Shown here: positions 16,640 to 24,703 of the stretch, one piece after another
Layout: each line of letters starts with the position of its first letter
How positions within the stretch are numbered: the stretch's first letter is position 1
DNA from: Candidatus Dojkabacteria bacterium
GTDB lineage: Bacteria; Patescibacteriota; Dojkabacteria; B142; WJKM01
NCBI GenBank assembly: GCA_014729085.1
Contig: WJKM01000011.1
Location: 110,264 to 170,851, forward strand
Direction: 5' to 3'
DNA: 60,588 bases
Position numbers and translations under genes: made by a program
The notes under the pieces: generated by a model
What the model saw: the letters and a program-made list of their open reading frames with translations, nothing else
Database searches by the model: none
Told to the model about the DNA's origin: nothing

Positions 16640-17704
16640 TTAACCGTCTTTTCGAAATTTAAATAAAATATTGTTCTCGCTAAACTCAAACTCAGTATCA
16701 GGATAGAAATGGATACTTCCTCCTAATCTAAGTACCTCCTGCGCAATATAATTTGCTCCTAGAGGAGAAATCGGGTTTTCGTATCCTTTTTCATATACAC
16801 CTAGCTTTCCAAAATAAACTTCTTCAACCTTAGCTTCGTATACAACAGATAATATGTGTATAAAATCGGCATATTGTAATTTAGTACCTCTGTCGAAATC
16901 TATTCTTGTTCTCAATTCCTCTATAAACTTTTTTGGGTATTTATCTATTTTTTGCTTTACCTTGCTAAGTATTAAATCCTTATCAAAATGTTTGATGTTA
17001 CCAGTAAGCTGAATTGGAGATAGAAATCGATCATCTATGTTTTTCCTGACTAAATCTATATTTTCTCTGGTTCCTGCAATTATTAATTTTGCATTATTTT
17101 GATCTACTATATCCTCCACTTTATTAGTTATTGACCTGATGTACTTTTTTACTAGATACGATTCCCGATCTTTTGCCGAAGGCGCATTTTGTCCATGCAT
17201 AGAGACGCTTGGTTCCCCGGGCATGTCTTTCTTTCCGAAATGTTGGATAGACTTATTTTCTTCCCTTCTTTTCATTTTCTTTTCAAAATCTTCTATCTCT
17301 TGCAACTTAACCTTTGAAATATTATTGAATCCAAGTTCATAAAAACTAGTTTGGGTTTTTGATATGAACAAAAAATATAAATTATCAAAAATTTTGTTTC
17401 TATAGTCAAAAAATGGAAGAAGGAAATATAAGATATCCTGATAATCCCCTTGGTACGGAAAACTCATACTTTCTACGGTTTCAACCTCTTGCCCTTCTGC
17501 AAAAATACCAATACTACTTACTTTGTGAGTTTGATCTAAATAATCTTCTAACTTGCTATTTAAATCATCCGAAAGTTCTAGGTCTTCTGTTCCCTTTTTT
17601 AACTTTAAGATATTCTTATCCTTCTTAACTGTAGATAATCTTATAAATCGACTAAGCTTTGTTTTTCTGTTTTCTGACAATAACTTTTCTAATTTACTTC
17701 TCAT
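16640..17704 (-). CDS. bacterial archaeo-eukaryotic release-factor-like protein (baeRF family 3 type)
   Basis: 354 aa, soluble. The arrangement of an N-terminal domain (about 1-140, ending near YFLFISKTQTSFYELGF), a middle domain with IIAGTRENIDLVRKNIDDRF (about 210-230) and a C-terminal domain with LGANYIAQEVLRLGGSIHFY (about 310-335) matches the eRF1-like proteins found in bacterial stress clusters. I do not see the GGQ peptide-release loop, so it need not act on peptidyl-tRNA. Suggested family role: ribosome rescue or stress-related hydrolysis, unproven. Cotranscribed with a PRC-barrel gene upstream and the reductase downstream. Confidence 0.72.
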   Translation of the reverse strand: MRSKLEKLLSENRKTKLSRFIRLSTVKKDKNILKLKKGTEDLELSDDLNSKLEDYLDQTHKVSSIGIFAEGQEVETVESMSFPYQGDYQDILYFLLPFFDYRNKIFDNLYFLFISKTQTSFYELGFNNISKVKLQEIEDFEKKMKRREENKSIQHFGKKDMPGEPSVSMHGQNAPSAKDRESYLVKKYIRSITNKVEDIVDQNNAKLIIAGTRENIDLVRKNIDDRFLSPIQLTGNIKHFDKDLILSKVKQKIDKYPKKFIEELRTRIDFDRGTKLQYADFIHILSVVYEAKVEEVYFGKLGVYEKGYENPISPLGANYIAQEVLRLGGSIHFYPDTEFEFSENNILFKFRKDG

Positions 17705-17744
17705 AATAATTCTTTAAAAATAAAAAAACGGAACTCAGAAGTAT

Positions 17745-18110
17745 TTATACTGCCTTAATCCCTGTCTGAGGCACAGGGTGAGTCCCTTGATAAACAGGGT
17801 AATCCGCGTAATCTCCATATTCCTGGTCATATCGCAGTAAATACTCGCCTTTTTCTGAGTTATAATCAAATAATTCCCATGGAATTGCATAATTGACAGT
17901 TTTTGTAAAATCAGTCTGTTCTCCGATTGCTAAAATTCCATACGAAATCTCTCCGCTAACTAAGTCTATGAGAAACTCACGTAGACTACCCAGCTTTCCA
18001 CCCTCAACATCTGTCACAGGAAAATCAAACTCTGTGGAGGATATAATGTTGGGATCCGAAAGTGCTTCTTTTGCACGTGTTATTAAATTCTCATTACTAA
18101 TCTCCTTCAT
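17745..18110 (-). CDS. PRC-barrel domain protein
   Basis: 121 aa. The stretch from about 25 to 90 (DFPVTDVEGGKLGSLREFL, then ISYGILAIGE and YAIPWELFDY) fits the PRC-barrel fold: small beta barrels found in RimM and in photosynthetic reaction centres, and as stand-alone stress proteins. No membrane helix. The C-terminal tail is Tyr/Pro-rich. It sits 11 nt after the membrane-anchored BON gene and 40 nt before the baeRF gene, in the ytxH unit. BON and PRC-barrel genes often neighbour each other in bacteria, which supports a joint function that is still unknown. Confidence 0.8.
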   Translation of the reverse strand: MKEISNENLITRAKEALSDPNIISSTEFDFPVTDVEGGKLGSLREFLIDLVSGEISYGILAIGEQTDFTKTVNYAIPWELFDYNSEKGEYLLRYDQEYGDYADYPVYQGTHPVPQTGIKAV

Positions 18111-18121
18111 TGCTTTTTAAA

Positions 18122-18997
18122 CTAATACAAACTAACTTCCAAATTATTCTCTACCTCTACAACTCCCATTGTAAAACTGGCAATCTCTTCAGCTTTGTCA
18201 TATTCTCTATATGAACTCACCTTGCCTGTTAACGTAACAAATCCACTAGTTACTTTTACATCAACATCCTCTTCGTCTATCCATAGATTCCGCTCTAAAG
18301 TATCAACAATATCTTCAGCAATACGTTCATCTGAAAAATACTCTGTAAAAACGATAGCTAACTGATTATCAACATCATGGACTCCAGAGATAGCATAAAC
18401 AATCTCCTGTGCTTTGGTTTTCTTTTGCAATGTATCAACCGTACCTTCTAAAGTAACTACTCCTTCATCTACAGTCGCTTCGATATCGTACTGTTCAAGA
18501 TCTGTATTCCATCTCAAAGCATCATTCACTCTTTCCCACAAAATTTCATTCTCAGGGATTTTGGAAGCATCTGCATATTGAACTGTAAGCTCATTATCCA
18601 CAGAGACAACACCTTCAACATCTAATGTGCTTTCACCCGCACCTTTTTTAGCTTCAAACGAAGGTACCGTTCCGGAAAGCGTAACCTTTCCTTCGTTAAC
18701 TGAAATTGCAACATTATCGGAAAATACCCTAGGATCCCATATCAATTGATTCTCGATATCCTCCTTAATCTGGACATCAACATTTTTCTCTTCATCAGTA
18801 ATTTCAGATACGGTCTGTGAAATATCCTTTTCAGACAACGTCTTACTTTGCTGTGCATAATAAAAGACTATCCATCCAATTAATAAAATTACGATAAAGA
18901 CTGTAACCGCTTTCCAAAAACCAGCCGTATTATCCTCTCCCCCTTTACTAACAATTTTTTTTACTTTGATTTTGTCTGTCGAATTATTCATGAACAA
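18122..18997 (-). CDS. membrane-anchored triple-BON-domain protein (copy 2)
   Basis: 291 aa. A charged N-terminus is followed by one membrane helix (about 28-47) and three BON domains (about 70-145, 150-218, 220-291) with cores KVTLSGTVPSF, VVTLEGTVDTL and FVTLTGKVSSY. It is clearly paralogous to the protein at 13868 (both contain DEEDV.VKVT and AIVFTE). It is the second gene of the ytxH-led unit, 16 nt after ytxH. The BON domains should face outwards. Confidence 0.9.
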   Translation of the reverse strand: MFMNNSTDKIKVKKIVSKGGEDNTAGFWKAVTVFIVILLIGWIVFYYAQQSKTLSEKDISQTVSEITDEEKNVDVQIKEDIENQLIWDPRVFSDNVAISVNEGKVTLSGTVPSFEAKKGAGESTLDVEGVVSVDNELTVQYADASKIPENEILWERVNDALRWNTDLEQYDIEATVDEGVVTLEGTVDTLQKKTKAQEIVYAISGVHDVDNQLAIVFTEYFSDERIAEDIVDTLERNLWIDEEDVDVKVTSGFVTLTGKVSSYREYDKAEEIASFTMGVVEVENNLEVSLY

Positions 18998-19013
18998 TTA
19001 AATGAAACTTAAT

Positions 19014-19277
19014 TTACTTAATTTTCTTCTGGGCCTTTTCTAATGTCTTCTGAGCTTGTTCAAGTTCTTCGACCATCGTTTGTTTCCCACTCATCTTTGC
19101 CTCTTCAATAGCGTTCTGAAGTTTCGAAAGCATTTCTTCTACATTGCCCTTAAATTCATTTGCCTTTTTCTTTATTTCGGCTCTATTATCCGGATCGATT
19201 AAATAAACTCCTACCCCTGCTAATACCGAACCGATTCCAAGCCCAGCTAAAAATCCTTTTAATTCTTTGTTTTTCAT
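19014..19277 (-). CDS. ytxH: YtxH-like small membrane protein
   Basis: 87 aa: one Gly-rich membrane helix (FLAGLGIGSVLAGVGVYLI, about 9-27) followed by DPDNRAEIKKKANEF and a long charged coiled coil. This is the YtxH/GvpP-like pattern seen in small general-stress proteins of Firmicutes. It is the first gene of a five-gene unit (ytxH, BON, PRC-barrel, baeRF, aldo/keto reductase), with a triple direct-repeat promoter at 19312-19365. Confidence 0.82.
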   Translation of the reverse strand: MKNKELKGFLAGLGIGSVLAGVGVYLIDPDNRAEIKKKANEFKGNVEEMLSKLQNAIEEAKMSGKQTMVEELEQAQKTLEKAQKKIK

Positions 19278-19311
19278 TAAAATGTAAGATAAAAAATTAA
19301 ATACTATTTTT

Positions 19312-19365
19312 ATAGTACAATCCGAGATTTAAGATAATATAAATTTAGGATAAAAATCTTGTAAG
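19312..19365 (-). promoter_or_regulatory. ytxH-operon promoter with three 11-bp direct repeats
   Basis: On the minus strand: CTTACA (19365-19360), 5 nt, TTTATC (19354-19349), 5 nt, TTTATA (19343-19338), exactly 20 nt, TACTAT (19317-19312). Three hexamers in phase at 11 bp, with the same distance to the -10 box as in the hsp20 and BON promoters. Confidence 0.68.
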
Positions 19366-19387
19366 AAAGAAAGTATACTTCACCAAG

Positions 19388-20065
19388 TTAATCATAATTA
19401 ATCATCATATATCCAAAAGAAGGTATAGTTTTTATAAATTTTTTCCCTGCTACTTTGTCTAACTTTTTTCTAACATATCCAACATATACATCAACATTAC
19501 GATCTATCACGTGCGTATCAAAACCCCATACATGGTTTAAAATTTTATTTCTTGACAGAACCTTTCCTCTATTTTGAATGAAATATCTAACCAATCTGTA
19601 TTCTTTAGGAGTAAACTTTATTTCCTGCTGTTTGTATAAAATTTTTTTCTTTTTTCCCTTGACAAATAGATCCCCATTTTCAAGACTATCTCTAACAGAA
19701 GTACTCTTTTTTGTATTCTTATTTATACGCAACAAGAGTGTTTCGGGATTAACTGGTTTTGCTTCAAAATCCTTTACTCCTGCTTTTAAATATTTATTAA
19801 TATATCCAACATCTTTCTTACTTGTTACAAGAATCTGAGGAATATAAGGAAATTTCTTTGATAAGCGTTTGCAAACAAACAAACTATCTATTTGTTCTAA
19901 CTCATCATCCACTAAAAAAATATCGGGTTGTTTACTTTGAGCTTGGTTTAAAAAATTCTCTTCTGTTGCATGAATGCATTTAATATTATTTTCTGATAAA
20001 TACTTCACCAACAACTCTGCCAGGCTTTTATTGTTACTAATCAGCAAAACACCTAATTTATTCAT
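19388..20065 (-). CDS. OmpR-family response regulator
   Basis: About 225 aa. Receiver domain (about 1-115): the phosphoacceptor position is the first Asp of FLVDDELEQ, with the conserved T/S (VTSKKD) and Lys (EAKPVNPETL). The usual acidic pair near the N-terminus is replaced by SNNKSL, so phosphorylation may be weak or absent. The C-terminal winged helix (about 130-225) has FTPKEYRLVRYF, VLSRNKILNHVWG and the wing end IPSFGYMM. I chose ATG 20065, overlapping the upstream stop as ATGAATAA, over the TTG at 20080. No histidine kinase is nearby. It is a good candidate to bind the 11-bp direct repeats found at five promoters in this island. Confidence 0.88.
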   Translation of the reverse strand: MNKLGVLLISNNKSLAELLVKYLSENNIKCIHATEENFLNQAQSKQPDIFLVDDELEQIDSLFVCKRLSKKFPYIPQILVTSKKDVGYINKYLKAGVKDFEAKPVNPETLLLRINKNTKKSTSVRDSLENGDLFVKGKKKKILYKQQEIKFTPKEYRLVRYFIQNRGKVLSRNKILNHVWGFDTHVIDRNVDVYVGYVRKKLDKVAGKKFIKTIPSFGYMMINYD

Positions 20066-20312
20066 TCTTATCTTTTTCAATCAATTTATAAAATCTGTTC
20101 TCTTCTGATTCATCGTACAGAAATTGCAATTCCTGATCTTCTAGGATCTCAAAAAACTCTGCCCAGGTAATTTCTTCTAAATTTTCTTCCAAAGGGTCAA
20201 AGCGAATTCGTATTAAATCATCAGTTCCTTTTACTTTGCATGGAATTCCCCCTCTTACCTTAGCCCATTCTTCAATTGTTTTAAGATCCTGAGTTGTTTT
20301 AATGTTAGCCAT
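20058..20312 (-). CDS. small protein of the family often mislabelled 1,4-alpha-glucan branching enzyme
   Basis: 84 aa. The pattern TTQDLKTIEEWAKVRGG, then KVKGTDDLIRIRF, then LEEITWAEFFEILEDQELQFLY is a common small protein in stress and regulatory neighbourhoods. Databases often call it a branching enzyme by transfer error; at this size it has no glucan-active domain. No membrane helix. It lies between hpf (9-nt gap) and the response regulator (8-nt overlap), so all three are one operon. Function unknown. Confidence 0.78.
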   Translation of the reverse strand: MANIKTTQDLKTIEEWAKVRGGIPCKVKGTDDLIRIRFDPLEENLEEITWAEFFEILEDQELQFLYDESEENRFYKLIEKDKNE

Positions 20313-20321
20313 GGGTTCAAT

Positions 20322-20630
20322 TTAAGAACTTAATTCTGCTTTGTATTCTTTAATCTGTCTTTCGACTTGATTTCTCAAACTTGTTAAAGCTGTCTCATAC
20401 TCATGATTGATTTCATCTGCATAAATATGCTCCTTGCCTGGAAGCCACATGTCAAAATTTACCTTATATTCTCCCGTTCTATTGATTTTCTTAACTCTTA
20501 CGTTTGCATTCTTTATATCTTCAGAAAAATCTTGTAAATACTTATCTAACTTTTCCATTACCTTCTTATCAACTAATTTTTTGTCCTTATCTGTTAGATT
20601 TAAATTGTCTTCTATTATGTTAAATTTCAT
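20322..20630 (-). CDS. hpf: ribosome hibernation promoting factor (short HPF/RaiA type)
   Basis: 102 aa, the size of the short HPF/YfiA forms. The alternating pattern of NIIEDNLNLTDKDKKLVDKK, VRVKKINRTGEYKVNFDMWL and a final Lys/Arg-rich helix (LRNQVERQIKEYKAEL) matches the beta-alpha-beta-beta-beta-alpha fold that binds the 30S decoding region and silences ribosomes in stationary phase. It is the first gene of the hpf, 84-aa protein, response regulator operon, with its own -35/-10 promoter at 20668-20696 and no direct-repeat box. Confidence 0.85.
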   Translation of the reverse strand: MKFNIIEDNLNLTDKDKKLVDKKVMEKLDKYLQDFSEDIKNANVRVKKINRTGEYKVNFDMWLPGKEHIYADEINHEYETALTSLRNQVERQIKEYKAELSS

Positions 20631-20667
20631 GTTAAAACAACTTCAGTTTAATTAATCCTCCAATTTC

Positions 20668-20696
20668 AATATAACATAAAATGTATATCTTTTCAA
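20668..20696 (-). promoter_or_regulatory. sigma-70-type promoter of the hpf operon
   Basis: On the minus strand TTGAAA (20696-20691), 17 nt, TATATT (20673-20668), ending about 38 nt before the hpf ATG. Good consensus and optimal spacing. Unlike the stress-gene promoters it has a true -35 box. Confidence 0.7.
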
Positions 20697-20740
20697 GACA
20701 TTGTATATTACGAATAAAATATATTGAATATAATTGATCA

Positions 20741-20770
20741 TTGACTTTTGATCTAAAGTTGTAATATAAT
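20741..20770 (+). promoter_or_regulatory. promoter of the MerR-type gene
   Basis: TTGACT (20741-20746), 18 nt, TATAAT (20765-20770), 33 nt before the ATG at 20803. A spacer slightly longer than 17 nt is common at promoters twisted by MerR-family activators, so autoregulation is possible. Confidence 0.65.
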
Positions 20771-20802
20771 TTCTAGAAAATTTTTAATATATAGCCAATA
20801 CA

Positions 20803-21132
20803 ATGAATTTTTTAGATCAAACTAAACCAGTATTCACGACTGGAATGGCATCAAAATTGACCGGAATTAATCCTAAAACAATCATTAACTATGAAAACGC
20901 CGGCCTTTCTGATGCACACCGCACAGCAAATAACCGTAGGTTATTCTCTAAATCCGATTTATATAAAATACTAATAATTAAATATTTATTAAAAGAGAAA
21001 CAACTGACTTTTAATTCAGCAAAATTTTTATTTGGTCTGCTTGAGAAGCTAGATGCAGATGGCATAGATGGATTAAAATATATCCTACCAGATAAAATCA
21101 AATCCAAATTTATTCAAAAAATTGATATTTGA
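20803..21132 (+). CDS. MerR-family transcriptional regulator
   Basis: 109 aa. The N-terminal winged helix-turn-helix reads FTTGMASKLTGINPKTIINYENAGL (helices at about 12-35), followed by the wing region NRRLFSKSDLYKILIIKYL. The C-terminal part is short and has no Cys cluster or effector domain, so it is not a metal sensor of the MerR/CueR kind and may be of the HspR-like or short type. It is divergent from hpf with overlapping promoters. The stop lies 4 nt from the stop of the convergent phosphatase gene. Confidence 0.85.
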   Translation: MNFLDQTKPVFTTGMASKLTGINPKTIINYENAGLSDAHRTANNRRLFSKSDLYKILIIKYLLKEKQLTFNSAKFLFGLLEKLDADGIDGLKYILPDKIKSKFIQKIDI

Positions 21133-21135
21133 TTA

Positions 21136-21606
21136 TTAAGGACGTACAAGATCCAGATCCTTCAATAATTCGTCACCTTTCTGTTTTATTGCTCTAAAAA
21201 TTTTCTCTGTTGCTTTAATTCTCTCGACATCATTTTGAAATCTATCTCCGTCTAATATCAACTCCGCATCACATAAATCAGGAATTTCCCATACTTTATA
21301 ACTTTCAGGAGAAAAATTTAAATCAGATTTACACTTTTTAAGATGATCTTTTCTCATAAATATTACCAGATCAACATCTTCCAAAAGTTCTTTGGTAGTC
21401 TGTCTCCAAGACTCTGTTATAAACGGTATTAAATCACTATTTTTAGCGATTCTTTGGGCATACCATGTGATGCAGCCATTATTATTCTGATCGGCTTCCA
21501 CTCCGCTTGAAGATACTATTAATCCATCAACTTTTTTGGATTTAAGATAAGCTTCTGCAAGTCTGCTTCTAAAAGTATTCCCAGTACAAACAAAATGAAT
21601 GTGCAT
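21136..21606 (-). CDS. low-molecular-weight protein tyrosine phosphatase family protein
   Basis: 156 aa, normal family length. The phosphate loop is at the N-terminus: FVCTGNTFRSRLAEA, with C7 and R13 in the CX5R pattern followed by Ser. The general-acid region is EIPDLCDAE near residue 110 (Asp in PD). The middle VDLVIFMRKDHL corresponds to the family's D-x-I-x-x-M segment. Targets could be phosphotyrosine proteins, phosphoarginine or arsenate; none can be chosen from sequence. It follows the 557-aa membrane protein gene on the same strand with a 22-nt gap. Confidence 0.9.
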   Translation of the reverse strand: MHIHFVCTGNTFRSRLAEAYLKSKKVDGLIVSSSGVEADQNNNGCITWYAQRIAKNSDLIPFITESWRQTTKELLEDVDLVIFMRKDHLKKCKSDLNFSPESYKVWEIPDLCDAELILDGDRFQNDVERIKATEKIFRAIKQKGDELLKDLDLVRP

Positions 21607-21628
21607 TTAAATATTTACTATCAATAAT

Positions 21629-23302
21629 TTATGTATTTGATTTAGTTCCCCACCATGTTCCTGTTGGTTCATCATCCCCATAACCCCATTTACCTTCAAA
21701 ATGGTCACATCCTGTAAATGTCCATTCAAATTTTCCTGCATCTGTTGGCGGAGAATATGAAGGGGCCTCACTCCAAGTACCGCTTGCAAATGATCCATCA
21801 AACGTTCCTTCTATCTTGCCTTGATCATGTTCATAATTGCCGGTTACTGAATTTTCGGATTGTGTTAAAGTCATTTTTCCCCAATCTGTATCCCAGGTTC
21901 CGCTTAGAGAACACCCGGACTCTTCTGTAATATTTGGAGTTTCTTGTTCTGTCACTAATTGTGTCACTGTTGGTTCAATTGTAGCAGTAATTTCATTTGT
22001 CTTCCCCGTCTCGTCCGGACCTATTTCCATACTAACTATTCCTTTTATGACTGCTGGATCAAAATCCTTCGGTAGTCCAAATTCGGACGGATTTATAATA
22101 TTCTCTCTGTTTTCTTCAATGAAAAAATTCTCTGTAAAAGACAAGATTTTCTCTCCAAGAATAGTTAAATCCCAATTTCCTGTAGGAATGTAAAAATTGT
22201 TCGCATCTTCTGCTTCATGATTGTGTGCGACAACTAAAGGGCCTGCTTTACTTTCTTCAATAACAGTTTTTGTGACCTCTTTCTTAGTTTCTTCAGACAC
22301 ATTTTCCCAACCCCAATTTTCATCCCAGGGATTCATGGAGTCAATTAATCCTTTTATTCTATTACTTATTCCTATGGTGACTTTTGGAACTCTTTTTTCC
22401 AAATCCTTCATTGTTATTTTAGATTTTGGTAATGGATCTTTTATACTGTCTAACTTCCCATCATCTATTGCATCTTTTACGACATTTTCCGAAAAACCTG
22501 ATACAGTAATCGGATTCTCCCTTTTTATAAGTGCTGTATTCGCATCAACTACTGTTTCAACAGCTGTTTTTCCAAGATCTGTAGTAACTTTAGTCCAATC
22601 AATGCTTGTTCTAAGTTCATGGTCGCGTGCCATTCTTTCTACTAAATCATCATTTGCATTACGAATATCCTCCACGTCGTTTAAATTAAATTGGTTAAGA
22701 ATTCTCTGTACGTCCACTGGTTCCAGATCATTTTGCTTGGCATTTTTTAGGTATTGGTATATTCCTGCCCTTGAAGTCTCTATCGATTGGTGTTTTGCTT
22801 TAATTAACGAACCAATTATGGGGATATAATACATCCAGCTACTTCTTTCCTTTGCGTAGGCCTGATTTATCAAACGTCCATCTAAGACGAGTCCATATGC
22901 CCCTTCATCTTGCGCAGATTGCTGGGCAAGAACTCTCGCTATAATCATTGTCTCATCTGCCACATCTTGGAACTCATTATAATTTTCAAAGAACGCATCG
23001 GGGTCTTCTACGCTTGCTGCATAAATCATATTTCTATCCAAATCAATCATATATGAAAGATTACTTTGGAATTCATACATAATCTCTTTGAAACCCGTAT
23101 ATTCTTCTCCATACTGTTCTGGGGCTTGAGTCACATCCTGTATTTCAGTAATGGAAGTACTTGTCTCTGGCTCGGTTGGTATAAAAACAGAAACCATACA
23201 GCAGAAAGCGCATATACATAATACTAAAATGATAATTACTAGTGTGATTATTAAAGCTTTGCTTTTGCTTCCAGTTTTGTTTTTTTGCGAAGAATTTGTC
23301 AT
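21629..23302 (-). CDS. membrane-anchored protein with C-terminal GTW-repeat beta domain
   Basis: 557 aa. A short polar N-terminus (with KSK) and one very hydrophobic, Cys-containing helix (about 17-42) come first. A helical extracytoplasmic region (about 60-440) follows, and a C-terminal beta domain starts at about 460 (CSLSGTWDTDWGKMTLTQ, then VTGNYEHDQGKIEGTF and ASGTW). The last domain, with G-T-W and G-x-F turns, resembles small beta barrels seen at the ends of secreted proteins. The middle has no motif I recognise. Same topology as the protein at 4832. Likely envelope protein. Confidence 0.75.
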   Translation of the reverse strand: MTNSSQKNKTGSKSKALIITLVIIILVLCICAFCCMVSVFIPTEPETSTSITEIQDVTQAPEQYGEEYTGFKEIMYEFQSNLSYMIDLDRNMIYAASVEDPDAFFENYNEFQDVADETMIIARVLAQQSAQDEGAYGLVLDGRLINQAYAKERSSWMYYIPIIGSLIKAKHQSIETSRAGIYQYLKNAKQNDLEPVDVQRILNQFNLNDVEDIRNANDDLVERMARDHELRTSIDWTKVTTDLGKTAVETVVDANTALIKRENPITVSGFSENVVKDAIDDGKLDSIKDPLPKSKITMKDLEKRVPKVTIGISNRIKGLIDSMNPWDENWGWENVSEETKKEVTKTVIEESKAGPLVVAHNHEAEDANNFYIPTGNWDLTILGEKILSFTENFFIEENRENIINPSEFGLPKDFDPAVIKGIVSMEIGPDETGKTNEITATIEPTVTQLVTEQETPNITEESGCSLSGTWDTDWGKMTLTQSENSVTGNYEHDQGKIEGTFDGSFASGTWSEAPSYSPPTDAGKFEWTFTGCDHFEGKWGYGDDEPTGTWWGTKSNT

Positions 23303-23416
23303 GGATGTATGTATTAAAATTTCATTGTAGGATCCAAATATATTTTATGGAGTAAAACCTACCACTGCAACTTTTTATAAACAAAAGTAGTTATATCTTC
23401 CATATATCAAACAAAT

Positions 23417-23429
23417 GTGATATAGTCAC
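23417..23429 (+). promoter_or_regulatory. possible operator upstream of ygeW
   Basis: GTGA, 5 nt, TCAC forms a short inverted repeat 37 nt before the ATG of the carbamoyltransferase gene, next to TATATT-like -10 candidates. It could bind a dimeric regulator; no regulator gene lies nearby. Confidence 0.25.
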
Positions 23430-23465
23430 CATATATTCTATATTATTTTTTATCTTAAAATATCT

Positions 23466-24671
23466 ATGGATAAAACTTTCCAAGAATCTGCCCAGAACCT
23501 CCTCAAACAGCTCCAGAAGTACGATTTAAAAAATTACGGATACGATTTTCTAAGAACATGGGATAAAGATGAAGATTCAATTCTAGCTACATTAGATGTC
23601 ATAAAATTAGTAAAGACACTCTATTCAAATAATATTTCTCCCAAAGTTTTTGATTCAGGTATTGCAATTTCGATTTTTAAAGATAATTCAACCCGAACAA
23701 GGTACAGTTATGCCTCCTCTACTAATTTACTTGGACTCCTAAATCAAGAATTAGATATGGGCAAATCCCAAGTTGCCCATGGAGAAACAGTCAAAGAAAC
23801 AGCCAATATGATTTCTTTCCTAACCAGAACAATAGGAATTAGAGATGATATCTATCTTGGAGTCGGACACAATTACATGAAGCAAGTAGCGAAGTCGGTC
23901 GAAGAAGGATACAAGGAAGGTTCTCTAAATCAACGACCATCCGTTATAAACCTGCAGTGTGACGAAGATCATCCTACCCAATCTATGTCAGACTTATCCT
24001 TTTTAATTGAACACTTCAATGGACTCCAAAATCTAAAAAGTAAAAAGATTGTTATGAGCTGGGCATATTCACCTAGCTATGGAAAGCCTTTATCTGTTCC
24101 ACAGGGTGTAATTGCTTTAATGACAAGGTTTGGAATGGATGTTACGCTCGCATATCCAGAAGGCTATAACCTTATACCAGAAATCGAACAAACAGCTGCA
24201 AAAAATGCTGAAGCTAGCGGCGGTAAGTTTGAAATAGTTGGCGATATGAAAGAAGCTATGAAGGATGCAGATATTGTTTATCCTAAATCCTGGGCACCAT
24301 ACTCAGTAATGCAGGAAAGAACAAAACTTCTGAAAGAAAACAACTCAAAAGGCCTACAAAAGCTCGAAAAACGAGCTCTTGAAAATAACAGAAAATATAT
24401 TGACTGGGAATACAACCAAGAAATGAAAGATGTAACTAAAGATAAAAATGCTTTGTATATGCATTGCCTACCAGCTGACATAACTGATGTTAGCTGTGAA
24501 CATGGAGAGGTATCTGCTGAGGTTTTCAAAGTAAGCAGAAAGGGAACTTATCTGGAAGCTGGATTCAAGCCTTTTGTAATAGCTGCCATGATTCTACTTG
24601 GCCAATATGGTAAAGATACACACAAAGTTCTAGGACAAATACTTAAAGAAAACCGCCCAATAAAGAAATAG
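23466..24671 (+). CDS. ygeW: knotted carbamoyltransferase YgeW
   Basis: 401 aa, near the 396 aa of E. coli YgeW and longer than ornithine or aspartate carbamoyltransferases. The carbamoyl-phosphate site is FKDNSTRTRYSY (about 70-80), and the second signature is MHCLPADITDV (about 332-342). The inserted segment between the domains and the family context support YgeW rather than ArgF. Its true substrate is not known. It is the first gene of ygeW-ygeX-ygeY, with gaps of 32 and 18 nt, the same order as in E. coli. Confidence 0.92.
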   Translation: MDKTFQESAQNLLKQLQKYDLKNYGYDFLRTWDKDEDSILATLDVIKLVKTLYSNNISPKVFDSGIAISIFKDNSTRTRYSYASSTNLLGLLNQELDMGKSQVAHGETVKETANMISFLTRTIGIRDDIYLGVGHNYMKQVAKSVEEGYKEGSLNQRPSVINLQCDEDHPTQSMSDLSFLIEHFNGLQNLKSKKIVMSWAYSPSYGKPLSVPQGVIALMTRFGMDVTLAYPEGYNLIPEIEQTAAKNAEASGGKFEIVGDMKEAMKDADIVYPKSWAPYSVMQERTKLLKENNSKGLQKLEKRALENNRKYIDWEYNQEMKDVTKDKNALYMHCLPADITDVSCEHGEVSAEVFKVSRKGTYLEAGFKPFVIAAMILLGQYGKDTHKVLGQILKENRPIKK

Positions 24672-24703
24672 TAGTTAATATCTAAATTCATAAATTTTTC
24701 AAA

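Noticed and set aside
20058-20312. 1,4-alpha-glucan branching enzyme
   Set aside because: A common database label for this small family; 84 residues cannot hold a glycosyl hydrolase domain.
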